Shown here piece by piece: positions 8,887 through 17,190 of a stretch of 37,250 nucleotides of DNA. The stretch lies in IMG/VR virus record IMGVR_UViG_3300032293_000920, positions 1 through 37,250 of that record; one strand, 5' to 3'. Every line of letters starts with the position of its first letter. Position 1 is the first letter of the stretch. The notes under the pieces were generated by a model. That model was not told the origin of the DNA, ran no database searches, and saw only the letters and a list, made by a program, of their open reading frames with translations. The translations under genes and the position numbers were made by a program. The stretch is from a virus.

Positions 8887-9602
8887 AAACCGTAATGATA
8901 CTCGGACATAGGGGAATGTTGGGCCATATGGTGGCGAAATATTTTACAGGAAAATACGCTTGTGCGTTTGTTGATGCGAGGTTTCCATCCGAAGAATTCA
9001 AAGATGCGGTTAAAAACTTCAAAGGGGATTATATCATAAACTGCATCGGTGCGATTCCACAAAAAACAAATACATTCGACATCAACTACGATCTTCCTGT
9101 TTGGCTGTCCGAAAATGCAACATGCAAAGTAATACATCCGGGAACAGACTGTGAGATGGACGATGATCCATACGGTGTATCGAAAAAACGCGCATCTGAC
9201 TATATCAAGGCTAAATCGGTGAACACAAAAATAATCAAGGCTTCAATCATAGGTCCAGAAGTCGAGACGGCGAAATCGTTATTGTACTGGTTTCTAAATA
9301 GCACAGGTGAGGTAAAAGGATATAAAAATGCGATGTGGAACGGAATAACCACCTTCGAGTGGGCGAAAATATGCCAAACGGTGATGTTGTACTGGCCAGT
9401 GTTCGAAAAAGAAACCATCGTACAAAGTGACTGTGTATCGAAATATGATATCTTGTGTTCCATAAAAGAAGTATATCAAAAAGATATTAATATAATTCCA
9501 TTTGAAAATAAAAGACTTGACAAATGTTTAAATGGTACTATATTAACTAAATCCATAAAAGAACAGTTGATCGAAATGAAATCGTATTATGAAGGTAATT
9601 AA
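8877..9602 (+). CDS. RmlD-like SDR, probable nucleotide-sugar reductase
   Basis: This 241-residue protein begins with a Rossmann motif (VMILGHRGMLGHMVAKYF) as in dTDP-4-dehydrorhamnose reductase (RmlD) and the FnlB/CapF reductases. A YxxxK catalytic pair is seen in DPYGVSKKRASDY, and NCIGAIPQ follows the strand where the family has NCAA. RmlD is usually about 290-300 residues, so this one is short. It would reduce the 4-keto sugar made by the dehydratase at 7415 with NAD(P)H. I chose ATG at 8877, just inside the preceding gene; the open frame continues upstream to 8748 but that extension lies wholly within the methyltransferase gene. The 3' end overlaps the next gene by 14 bases. Confidence 0.8.
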   Translation: MEIKTVMILGHRGMLGHMVAKYFTGKYACAFVDARFPSEEFKDAVKNFKGDYIINCIGAIPQKTNTFDINYDLPVWLSENATCKVIHPGTDCEMDDDPYGVSKKRASDYIKAKSVNTKIIKASIIGPEVETAKSLLYWFLNSTGEVKGYKNAMWNGITTFEWAKICQTVMLYWPVFEKETIVQSDCVSKYDILCSIKEVYQKDINIIPFENKRLDKCLNGTILTKSIKEQLIEMKSYYEGN

Positions 9603-11706
9603 TGTAAATCCTGGTTTGCTGCCCATTCCTCCGAATGGATGGGGTGCTGTAGAAAAAATCATATGGGACTATCATCAAGAGATGCTAAACATAGGCGTCC
9701 GAAGCGAAATTAGATACACCGATGATGTGACATACGACGATAGTACGATTGTGCATGTACACGTAGCAAATTTAGCAAACTTGCTGCACGGACGTGGTAT
9801 ACCATATATTTTCACTATTCACGATCATCATGCATATTTGTACGGCAAAGATTCCCAGTTATTCAAAGAAAATCTAAAAGCGATTGAGAACAGCGTGTTT
9901 TCACTTTCTCCGTGCAAGTATCTTGTGCCATACTTTGGTAGCAAGAAACTTAGATACTTTAGTCACGCGGTAAATACAGATATTTTTACATTCAATAATC
10001 GCCAGAGACACAAAAACTTGAAGTTGCTTTGTGTAGCGAACAACGGATATGCATATGACCAGAGCATAGATAGAAAAGGATTCAAGATTGCAATACAGGC
10101 AGCAAAGACGCTCGGCTTACCAATTACGATTGCTGGACCAAGAAACAATGACAATTTCTTCAAGACGCTTGAGCCAGAACTAAACGGTTATACTGGTCTT
10201 ACTAAGTTATACGATCTTGATGAAAAATGGCTGACTCATTTGTATAATGAAAATGATGCATTTCTTCACTTTTCTGAACTTGAAGCCGGTCATCCTAACC
10301 TTACATTACTTGAGGCTATGGCGAGTGGATTGCCAGTCATAGGCACATTTGAAGAAGATACATACAAAGGTATGGCAGTATGCAAACGAGATTTAGACGA
10401 GGCAATTGCTGCAATAAAGAACGTTGACGCTAACTATGATAAATTTAGAGAAGATGCACTCGCGAACGCAAAATCAAATTCATACAAAAACAGAGTTCAT
10501 GAATTGGTTGGGTTGTATAGTGAATATAGAGAACGTATTTTTGGAAATAAACTCATCGAGTGCTACTCAAACTGTGAAAAAGTAGTCAAGGACGCAAAAA
10601 ATAATATTTTGATCAATTTTCCACAAGGCCCAAAGGTAGAAATACTTGGACCAATAAGCAGAAAACATAAGATAAAGTTTATTGATACAGACAAAAATCA
10701 GATAGTATATGAAACAATCATCGGAAATAATATGTGGGCTACAAGTAGCATAAAATATTTCTGTAAATGGAAGATAGAAGTATACGAAATAGTTGGAGAA
10801 AACTGGGAGAGGTTGGTACACACTCACGTATATAATGCGGAAGGTAAAGACGTAAAAGTTATACTTGATACAGAAAGTGTGGGAGATCTTATTGCGTTTA
10901 TTGGGTCGGTTGAAGAGTTTAGAAAACAACATAAATGTAAAATGCATTGTGTTGTATTTTCTAAGCCTTTGCGCGAGTTATTTAAAAAGTCTTATTCAAA
11001 TATCAACTTCTTGGATAAAAACCCAAGCGATGATGCATATTATGCAACGTATAACATAGGATATTTTGAGGAATGGAAAGACCGGCTAATTACGAACCCG
11101 AAAAGATTATCGCTTTCACACATAGCATCACAAATACTTGGACTTGGAAACAAAGAGTTTAAACCAATACTACAGTATGATAAGCCTTCTCTATCAAAGA
11201 AAAAATATGTATGTATATTTACACAAAGTACCGCTCAGTCAAAATATTGGAATAATGAAGACGGATGGAAAACTGTAATAAATTATTTGAACAAAAAAGG
11301 ATATGAAGTATGGTGCATAGACAGATATAGTTCTTTTGGAACAAAAACAAAAATGAACTATATCCCACCCGGCGCAATCGATAAGACAGGCGATTATAGT
11401 CTTGAAGTAAGAATGCAGCAAATACACAACGCCGAATTCTGCATCGGATTGAGTTCTGGATTAAGTTGGCTTGCTTGGGGAGTAAATAAGCCTGTCATAC
11501 TTATTAGTGGATTTACAGAAGAATTTAATGAGTTTGAAACGCCATATAGAATAATCAACAAAAATGTATGTAATGGCTGTTGGAACGATATTGACTGTAA
11601 GTTTGACAAAGGCGACTGGATGTGGTGCCCGCGAAACAAGGATTTTGAATGCACCAAGAAGATATATCCGCAAGATGTTATAGATGTTATAAATAAAATA
11701 ATATAA
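9589..11706 (+). CDS. Fusion of GT4 glycosyltransferase and BAHT/TibC-like O-heptosyltransferase
   Basis: This 705-residue protein has three parts. Residues 1-320 are a GT4-like glycosyltransferase (NPGLLPIPPNGWGAVEKI at the start; GHPNLTLLEAMASGLPVIG near 234-252). Residues about 338-425 are a beta-domain (INFPQGPKVEILG). Residues about 425-705 match the autotransporter O-heptosyltransferase family (BAHT, TibC, Aah), with STAQSKYWNNEDGW, GYEVWCIDRY, GLSSGLSWLAWGVNKPVILISGF and a Cys cluster CNGCW...DC...WCP...FEC (Cys661, 664, 670, 680, 688). In characterised family members the Cys cluster binds iron and the enzyme transfers heptose to Ser residues of autotransporter repeats. The family assignment of the C-terminal part is strong, but donor and acceptor here are inferred. 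The GT4 first Glu of the EX7E pair is not in its usual place. It is the last gene of the overlapping block. Confidence 0.87.
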   Translation: MKVINVNPGLLPIPPNGWGAVEKIIWDYHQEMLNIGVRSEIRYTDDVTYDDSTIVHVHVANLANLLHGRGIPYIFTIHDHHAYLYGKDSQLFKENLKAIENSVFSLSPCKYLVPYFGSKKLRYFSHAVNTDIFTFNNRQRHKNLKLLCVANNGYAYDQSIDRKGFKIAIQAAKTLGLPITIAGPRNNDNFFKTLEPELNGYTGLTKLYDLDEKWLTHLYNENDAFLHFSELEAGHPNLTLLEAMASGLPVIGTFEEDTYKGMAVCKRDLDEAIAAIKNVDANYDKFREDALANAKSNSYKNRVHELVGLYSEYRERIFGNKLIECYSNCEKVVKDAKNNILINFPQGPKVEILGPISRKHKIKFIDTDKNQIVYETIIGNNMWATSSIKYFCKWKIEVYEIVGENWERLVHTHVYNAEGKDVKVILDTESVGDLIAFIGSVEEFRKQHKCKMHCVVFSKPLRELFKKSYSNINFLDKNPSDDAYYATYNIGYFEEWKDRLITNPKRLSLSHIASQILGLGNKEFKPILQYDKPSLSKKKYVCIFTQSTAQSKYWNNEDGWKTVINYLNKKGYEVWCIDRYSSFGTKTKMNYIPPGAIDKTGDYSLEVRMQQIHNAEFCIGLSSGLSWLAWGVNKPVILISGFTEEFNEFETPYRIINKNVCNGCWNDIDCKFDKGDWMWCPRNKDFECTKKIYPQDVIDVINKII

Positions 11707-11711
11707 CTTTC

Positions 11712-11723
11712 GTATATATATTA
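11712..11723 (+). promoter_or_regulatory. Candidate phage promoter motif
   Basis: The sequence GTATATATATTA resembles the recurrent motif GTATATATTTATA, with one T-to-A change in the core. It begins five bases after the stop of the heptosyltransferase fusion and ends three bases before the ATG at 11727. It would mark the start of the packaging and head region. Its role is inferred from position. Confidence 0.4.
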
Positions 11724-11726
11724 GAT

Positions 11727-12098
11727 ATGGACTTAGCCGGTGCTATATCACAAAATGACCTTATATCTGCTTTATGTATGCGAATACAGGGCAAATATCC
11801 AAGCAATCCACAAGGATATTGTGCTCCTATGACCAATGAACTGTGTAAAGAACTGTCCAAGTATGGTATAAAAAGTAGAAAAGTTGAAGGCTTGTTTTTG
11901 CTCGATGGTCCATATGCTGGTAAGTTTATTACACACTATGATGATGAATATGAAGTGCCGCACGATTGGCTAGAGCACGAAGGTAAAGTATTGGATATTT
12001 CTGCCAAGATGTTTCGTAAATATGTTGATGACCAAATACCAGACATTGTGTATATCAACCATACTTCGCCATTATACAACAGATACAAACATATCTAA
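11727..12098 (+). CDS. Small transglutaminase-like (Cys-His-Asp) protein
   Basis: This 123-residue protein is of unknown function, but the order of conserved-looking residues recalls the transglutaminase-like cysteine protease core. Cys sits at a helix start (PQGYCAPMTNELCKEL) and is followed by a strand (KYGIKSRKVEGLF). A His-Trp pair comes next (VPHDWLEHEGKVLDISA), where the family has H-x-W followed by D. In that fold these supply the Cys-His-Asp triad. It is only a minimal version and could be inactive or a false resemblance. It lies directly upstream of the large terminase with a three-base gap and is probably co-transcribed with it. It does not look like a small terminase, being too short and lacking an evident coiled coil. 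Confidence 0.6.
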   Translation: MDLAGAISQNDLISALCMRIQGKYPSNPQGYCAPMTNELCKELSKYGIKSRKVEGLFLLDGPYAGKFITHYDDEYEVPHDWLEHEGKVLDISAKMFRKYVDDQIPDIVYINHTSPLYNRYKHI

Positions 12099-12101
12099 AA
12101 T

Positions 12102-13751
12102 ATGGCAGCAACGCAAAATCTAAAAGATGTTATAAAGTTGGAATACGCCAAGTGTCTCAAAGACCCTGTGTATTTCATGAAGAAGTATGTAAAGATACAA
12201 CATCCTACACGGGGTACATTGCCATTTCTTACATATCCGTTTCAGGATGAAGCATTGGAAGACTTCGTAAAACACGACCAGAATATCATATTGAAGAGTC
12301 GCCAGATGGGTATTACAACTCTTGTATCTGGTTATGCGATTTGGCTAATGACGTTTCATACAGACAAGCAGATTTTGTGCTTGAGTATTACACAAGAAAC
12401 ATCCAAGGCGATTGTTACGAAAGTTAGATTCGCCAATGATAATCTACCAAGTTGGCTAAAAGTGCCTGCGGTAGAAGACAATAGATTGTCATTGAAACTA
12501 AGAAATGGCTCTGAAATCAAGGCGGCGAGCAGTGCGGGCACATCTGGTCGCTCAAGTGCGTTGTCATTGCTGGTGGTTGACGAAGCGGCGTTTATTGACA
12601 ATATTGAAGAAATATGGCTGTCTGCTCAATATACATTATCAACTGGTGGTAAAGCAATCATACTATCTACACCAAACGGCGTAGGCAACTGGTTCCATAA
12701 GATGTGGACAGAATCTGAAGCGGGTCAGAACAACATGAACCGCATCAGTTTGCCTTGGCATCTACATCCAGAACGAGACCAAAAATGGAGAGATGAGCAA
12801 ACAAAACTGTCTGGTGAAAGAGGTGCGGCTCAAGAATGTGATTGTGAATTTAGCACGTCTGGCAATACCGTCATAGATATTCCAACGCTACAATGGTATG
12901 AAAAAACACATGTATGTGAGCCGTTGGAAAAACGCGGAATAGACAAAGGTTATTGGATATTCAAGTATCCAGAAGCAGGTAAATCATATATGGTGTCTGC
13001 CGACGTTGCTCGTGGCGATGCCAGCGACTATAGTGCCGCTCAAATACTTGATATAGAAACAATGGAGCAGGTTGCTGAATATAAAGGTAAGTTGCCAACC
13101 AAGGAATATGCACGAGCACTAATGACAATGGCAACAGAATATAATAACGCATTGCTTGTTGTGGAAAATGCTAATGTTGGTTGGGCAGTAATACAAGAAG
13201 TACTTGATGCCAACTATCCAAATCTTTTCTATAGTTCCGCCGACCTACAATATGTTGATGTAGAAAATCAAATGACCAACAAGTTGAATAGAGAAGAACG
13301 TAAAATGACACCCGGCTTTACTACATCACATAAGTCTCGCCCGCTGCTAATATCAAAACTAGAAAGTTATTTCAGAAACAAAGAAGTTATTATACACAGC
13401 AAGCGGCTTATAGAAGAACTACAAGTTTTTATATGGAAAAGTGGAGCAGTATCTGCGAAAGCAGAAGCAATGGATGGATATAATGACGACCTTGTTATGG
13501 CAATGGGTATATCTTTATGGATAAGAGATGTAGCATTACGGCTTAGAAAAGAAGCAGATAGTGTTACACGCACAATAATAGACAGAATAGGAGTAGCGTC
13601 GCCAGAGCAAATGATAAACAATATGAAGACGCTAAATGGTGAAAAAAACGTAAATCCGTTCGGCGTATATAACAACCCGTGGCAAATGCACGTTGGTGGA
13701 CCTGGTATGCACGGTGCCAAACCAGAAGACCTAACTTGGCTGCTACGATAA
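12102..13751 (+). CDS. terL: Terminase large subunit (T4 gp17-like)
   Basis: This 549-residue protein is the DNA-packaging motor ATPase and nuclease, acting at the portal vertex of the prohead. The N-terminal ATPase has Walker A SRQMGITT (66-73), Walker B SLLVVDEAAF (155-164) and the coupling segment LSTPNG (188-193). The C-terminal RNase H-like nuclease begins at about 295 with SADVARGDASDYSA, whose first Asp (301) is a metal ligand. It continues with LLVVENANVGWAV and the late DGYNDDLVMAMGISLW. Length is slightly below T4 gp17 (610 residues). The start has no strong ribosome binding site. No small-terminase gene is evident nearby, and the next gene downstream is the portal, without the sheath and tube genes that lie between them in T4. 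Confidence 0.95.
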   Translation: MAATQNLKDVIKLEYAKCLKDPVYFMKKYVKIQHPTRGTLPFLTYPFQDEALEDFVKHDQNIILKSRQMGITTLVSGYAIWLMTFHTDKQILCLSITQETSKAIVTKVRFANDNLPSWLKVPAVEDNRLSLKLRNGSEIKAASSAGTSGRSSALSLLVVDEAAFIDNIEEIWLSAQYTLSTGGKAIILSTPNGVGNWFHKMWTESEAGQNNMNRISLPWHLHPERDQKWRDEQTKLSGERGAAQECDCEFSTSGNTVIDIPTLQWYEKTHVCEPLEKRGIDKGYWIFKYPEAGKSYMVSADVARGDASDYSAAQILDIETMEQVAEYKGKLPTKEYARALMTMATEYNNALLVVENANVGWAVIQEVLDANYPNLFYSSADLQYVDVENQMTNKLNREERKMTPGFTTSHKSRPLLISKLESYFRNKEVIIHSKRLIEELQVFIWKSGAVSAKAEAMDGYNDDLVMAMGISLWIRDVALRLRKEADSVTRTIIDRIGVASPEQMINNMKTLNGEKNVNPFGVYNNPWQMHVGGPGMHGAKPEDLTWLLR

Positions 13752-13774
13752 TATATTTTATAAAAATACTATAG

Positions 13775-13787
13775 GTATATATTTATA
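13775..13787 (+). promoter_or_regulatory. Candidate phage promoter motif upstream of the portal gene
   Basis: An exact copy of the consensus GTATATATTTATA lies in the 63-base gap between terminase and portal, 27 bases before the portal ATG. The portal leader also contains a second AT-rich run (CATATATATACAC) just before the start. Confidence 0.6.
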
Positions 13788-13814
13788 CTGTAGGCGCTCA
13801 TATATATACACACT

Positions 13815-15728
13815 ATGGCAGAAACAAAAGACTTATTTAGCAGACTAAAGAAAATGTTTTCTACGGACGTTATCGTTCGTAATGTGGGCGGCAAAAAACT
13901 AAAGATTGTTGACACAGATGAAATACAATATGCTACAGACAGAAATAGCCTAAGAGACCGTTTCAATCGTCTACGCAGCAGCACATTTAACTTACATAAT
14001 CGTGACATGAGTATGGCTTATCAAGCAAGCCGTCTTGAGTTGTTTAGAGATTATGACGTTATGGATATGGATCCTATTATCGCAAGTGCATTGGACATAT
14101 ACAGCGACGAATGTCTTGTGCCAAGCGAGTTTGGTAAAGTATTGACCATACGCAGCAAAAATGAAAACGTAAAAAAGATATTGGAAAATCTTTTCTATGA
14201 CATCTTGAATGTTGAGTTCAATATGTGGAGTTGGACACGCAATATGTGTAAGTATGGCGACTTTTTCCTACGTATGGAAATCTCGCCGGAATATGGCGTG
14301 TTTCTTGTTCATCCAATCAGCCCATATGAAATCACTCGTATAGAAGGCAGCGACCCGCAGAATATCAACTATGTAAAGTATCAGCACGATGGTATGGGCG
14401 GTGGTATGGAATATGAAAACTTTGAAATCGCACATTTTCGTTTATTGAGCGACAGCAACTTTTTGCCATATGGTAAGTCGATGATTGAACCGGCACGCCG
14501 TGTATGGAAGCAACTAAGTTTGATGGAAGACGCAATGCTTATTCATCGCATCATGCGTGCTCCCGAAAAGCGTATATTCAAGGTTGATGTAGGAAATATT
14601 CCTCCTGCCGATATTGATGCGGCCATGCAGAAGATTATCAGCCAAGTAAAGAAGGTTCCATATATCGACGAACGCACAGGTGATTATAACCTACGCTTCA
14701 ATTTGAATAATATGGTTGAAGATTTTTATCTACCAGTTCGTGGCAGCGATAGTGGCACAAACATAGATACATTGCCCGGAATGGATTTCACAGGCATTGA
14801 TGATTTGGAATATATTCGTAATAAGATGATGGCGGCACTCAAGATTCCAAAGGCATTTCTTGGATATGAAGAAGGATTGTCTGGTAAAGCAACTCTTGCC
14901 GCTGAAGATGTTAGATTTGCTAGAACAATAGGCAGAATACAGCGTATTATCATATCCGAACTAACCAAGATTGCGGTGGTTCATTTGTATGTTCAGGGTT
15001 ATCAAGACGCTACACTTGTTGATTTTGAACTTGAACTAAGCAACCCAAGCACCATCTTTGAACAAGAAAAGTTGGAAATCTGGTCTAACAAGATAAGCCT
15101 GGCGTCAGATATGATGGAAAGCACCATGTTCAGCAAGAAGTGGATATATAATCAAGTATTCAACTTGTCCGAAGATGAAATTGAGGAGATTGGCACTGAC
15201 GTGATAAAAGACAAAAAGCAGGTATGGCGTATGGAACAGATTACGTCCGAAGGCAATGATCCTGCTACAAGTAATCAAAAGATGAGTGATAAAGGGCCGG
15301 AAGATCTCGGGGGCGGCGGAGATTTGGGAGGCGACCTTGGTGGCGGAGGTGATTCCGGTGGAGGCGGTGAAGAATTGGGTGGCGGAGGGGGCGGAGAAGG
15401 GGAATTACCCGCACTTGAAGAAGAAACACGCAAAGACCGCGAACGTGGAAATAGAGACCAAACAGGAAACAAGGAAAAATATACATCATCACATACCAAG
15501 AACTTTGGCGAAGACCCCCTTGGCAACAAGGAAAATGAAGAAAAGTCTAAAACAGAACGTTCAACCCGCCATATATATAGAGGCGGAGCATTATCAATGG
15601 ACGAAGATTTGAAGAGTATAAAAACTGCCCTAAAAGCAAGATATAATAATAAGCACAAGCAGGTTATAACTGAAAAAAAATCTATATTAGATGAATCAAA
15701 CCTGATAGAAGAAGACAAACAACAGTAA
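13815..15728 (+). CDS. 20: Portal protein (T4 gp20-like)
   Basis: This 637-residue protein forms the dodecameric ring at the head vertex, through which DNA passes and to which terminase and neck bind. The long core (about 1-500) has the family's expected segments, for example MDMDPIIASALDIYSDECL near the N-terminus, PYEITRIEGSDP, MEDAMLIHRIMRAPEKRIF, PGMDFTGIDDLEYIRNKM and LKIPKAFLGYEEGLSGKATL. From about residue 497 a very Gly-rich acidic linker (GGGGDLGGDLGGGGDSGG) is followed by a charged tail of about 100 residues ending in NLIEEDKQQ. The tail is longer than in T4 gp20 (524 residues total). Its NLIEE fits the prohead-protease (I/L)-x-E rule, so the tail could be trimmed. Placement after the terminase and before the protease fits the function. 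Confidence 0.94.
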   Translation: MAETKDLFSRLKKMFSTDVIVRNVGGKKLKIVDTDEIQYATDRNSLRDRFNRLRSSTFNLHNRDMSMAYQASRLELFRDYDVMDMDPIIASALDIYSDECLVPSEFGKVLTIRSKNENVKKILENLFYDILNVEFNMWSWTRNMCKYGDFFLRMEISPEYGVFLVHPISPYEITRIEGSDPQNINYVKYQHDGMGGGMEYENFEIAHFRLLSDSNFLPYGKSMIEPARRVWKQLSLMEDAMLIHRIMRAPEKRIFKVDVGNIPPADIDAAMQKIISQVKKVPYIDERTGDYNLRFNLNNMVEDFYLPVRGSDSGTNIDTLPGMDFTGIDDLEYIRNKMMAALKIPKAFLGYEEGLSGKATLAAEDVRFARTIGRIQRIIISELTKIAVVHLYVQGYQDATLVDFELELSNPSTIFEQEKLEIWSNKISLASDMMESTMFSKKWIYNQVFNLSEDEIEEIGTDVIKDKKQVWRMEQITSEGNDPATSNQKMSDKGPEDLGGGGDLGGDLGGGGDSGGGGEELGGGGGGEGELPALEEETRKDRERGNRDQTGNKEKYTSSHTKNFGEDPLGNKENEEKSKTERSTRHIYRGGALSMDEDLKSIKTALKARYNNKHKQVITEKKSILDESNLIEEDKQQ

Positions 15729-15754
15729 AAATGGAGTTTTTATCACACAATAAC

Positions 15755-15767
15755 ATATTTATAAATA
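15755..15767 (+). promoter_or_regulatory. Candidate promoter: recurrent motif overlapping a T4-late-like TATAAATA
   Basis: ATATTTATA (15755-15763) matches the local motif, and TATAAATA (15760-15767) overlaps it in sense orientation. The latter equals the classical T4 late promoter -10 box. It lies 10 bases before the ATG at 15778. Confidence 0.5.
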
Positions 15768-15777
15768 ATAAAAATAT

Positions 15778-16656
15778 ATGAAGAAGCTTAAACACTCCAA
15801 GTATAAAAATGCGGGTATATTATTTGAACTACTTGTTCGTCAAGTCACCGCCGATATACTAAATGGAAAAGATGACTCAAAAGCGAACAATATGCTACGT
15901 AAGTATTTTTCGGAAAATACAGAACTAGGAAGAGAGAATGCGTTGTATAGAGTAATACTTGAAGAAAAAACAAAAGACCAAGTTTCTGCTGATAGATTAT
16001 TAGATACTGTATTGCGTACCCGAAAGAAGTTGAATGAGCGTTCATTGAATCTTCAGAAGTATGAACTTATCAAAGAAATCAAGCAACATTATCCACTTGA
16101 TGATTTTCTAAAGGGCAGTATATCAAACTACAAGTTGCTTGCTAGTATATACAAGGTTTTTGAAGATTGTGTCAATGAAGTTGAAAGCGACCCTCGTGAA
16201 ATGTTCAAAGCAAGAAATTGTATTGTTGAAAGCATTGCTGCGGCAAAGACGCCAACAAGAGTAATATCTGAAGAAGAAAAGAAAGACCTTGTCAAAGTAT
16301 ATCAACAGCAAAATGAAGATGTTCGTTTGCTTGCTTATAAGTTGCTGGTTGATTCATTCAATGAAAAATACAAAGGATTGGATGAAAAGCAAAAGATTCT
16401 TATTCGTGAATATATCAACAACATCAGCAATACCAACTCGCTTCGCCAATATATCAATGCCGAAGTTCCTGAAGTTAGAAAGCAAATCAGCGAACTAAAG
16501 AGTGTGGTGAATAATGAAGTGGTAAAAATTAAGATTGATGAAACGCTCAATCAACTTGATAAGATTACCAAAGGAACTCTAGTAAAGGAAAATCAAATCA
16601 TGGCTCTGATGTTGAGTTATGAACTTATCAAGGAACTGAATAACTTCAAACAATGA
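15778..16656 (+). CDS. Helical head-module protein of unknown function
   Basis: This 292-residue protein starts MKKLKHSKYKNAGILFELLVRQVTADIL. It is predicted almost wholly alpha-helical from its heptad-like Leu/Lys/Glu pattern, with no signal peptide or membrane segment. Similar proteins sit between portal and protease in marine T4-like phages, as far as I recall, but I know no function. A KNAGILFELL segment with a hydrophobic face near the N-terminus may be a docking helix. The gene ends with ATGA overlapping the next start, so the two are probably translated together. It is likely part of head assembly from position alone. Confidence 0.75.
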   Translation: MKKLKHSKYKNAGILFELLVRQVTADILNGKDDSKANNMLRKYFSENTELGRENALYRVILEEKTKDQVSADRLLDTVLRTRKKLNERSLNLQKYELIKEIKQHYPLDDFLKGSISNYKLLASIYKVFEDCVNEVESDPREMFKARNCIVESIAAAKTPTRVISEEEKKDLVKVYQQQNEDVRLLAYKLLVDSFNEKYKGLDEKQKILIREYINNISNTNSLRQYINAEVPEVRKQISELKSVVNNEVVKIKIDETLNQLDKITKGTLVKENQIMALMLSYELIKELNNFKQ

Positions 16657-17189
16657 AAGACGCCAAACAACTAATCCGCGAACTTGTTGAAGAAGTCATT
16701 GAAGAAATGACAGGAACAGCCGCCGTTGGAGGCAGTGCTGCGGATGTTGCGTCTGGTAAAAGTGCTGGACCAATTCGTACACCGGCAGCATTTCGCGGTT
16801 ATAAAAGCAAAAAGAAATCAACAGAAAAAAGTATGCCTGGTGGAAAAGTTGTTGGTAAAGAAGATACAGATGACACAACAATTGGTGAATCAGAAAATGA
16901 AAGTCTACCGACAGTGCGTCGTGATTTGAATATAATGGAATCTCGCAGCCGCTATAGAAATTTCAGGGATAGTGATATGATGAAAAATCACGCCAAGATT
17001 TCTTACGGAATACGTGAAGCCAAAAAGATGCTTGGTGAAGTTGAATATCTTGTAAGCATTTGCGAACGCCTAAAGACGGAATGCGGATATACCAACGAAA
17101 ACTTATGGGCAAGGACTCAGCCGGATATGAAGGAAATACATAACCGTTTAAAAGAGATTGCCAAAAGAATCAACAGAATGGGAAAATAA
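16653..17189 (+). CDS. Small head-module protein with a possible capsid-targeting N-terminus
   Basis: This 178-residue protein begins MKDAKQLIRELVEEVIEEM, an amphipathic acidic helix containing I-R-E. T4-type prohead protease cuts after (I/L)-x-E in the N-terminal targeting helices of internal head proteins. A Gly/Ala/Ser-rich linker follows (about 20-70), then a helical C-terminal half with ISYGIREAKKMLGEVEYLV and a Cys-containing LVSICERLKTECGY. It overlaps the previous stop by ATGA and precedes the next ATG by one base. It is a candidate internal or core protein. No enzymatic motif is seen. Confidence 0.7.
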   Translation: MKDAKQLIRELVEEVIEEMTGTAAVGGSAADVASGKSAGPIRTPAAFRGYKSKKKSTEKSMPGGKVVGKEDTDDTTIGESENESLPTVRRDLNIMESRSRYRNFRDSDMMKNHAKISYGIREAKKMLGEVEYLVSICERLKTECGYTNENLWARTQPDMKEIHNRLKEIAKRINRMGK

Positions 17190-17190
17190 T

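Noticed and set aside
12102-13815. Tail sheath and tube genes between terminase and portal, as in T4
   Set aside because: No gene or space exists there: the portal follows the terminase after 63 bases. These genes must lie outside the window or be absent.
15760-15767. General use of the T4 late promoter TATAAATA
   Set aside because: Only this site has a clear sense-oriented copy just before a gene. Most other matches are the reverse complement inside the TATATTTATA motif, whose orientation follows the genes, so a different promoter is more likely.
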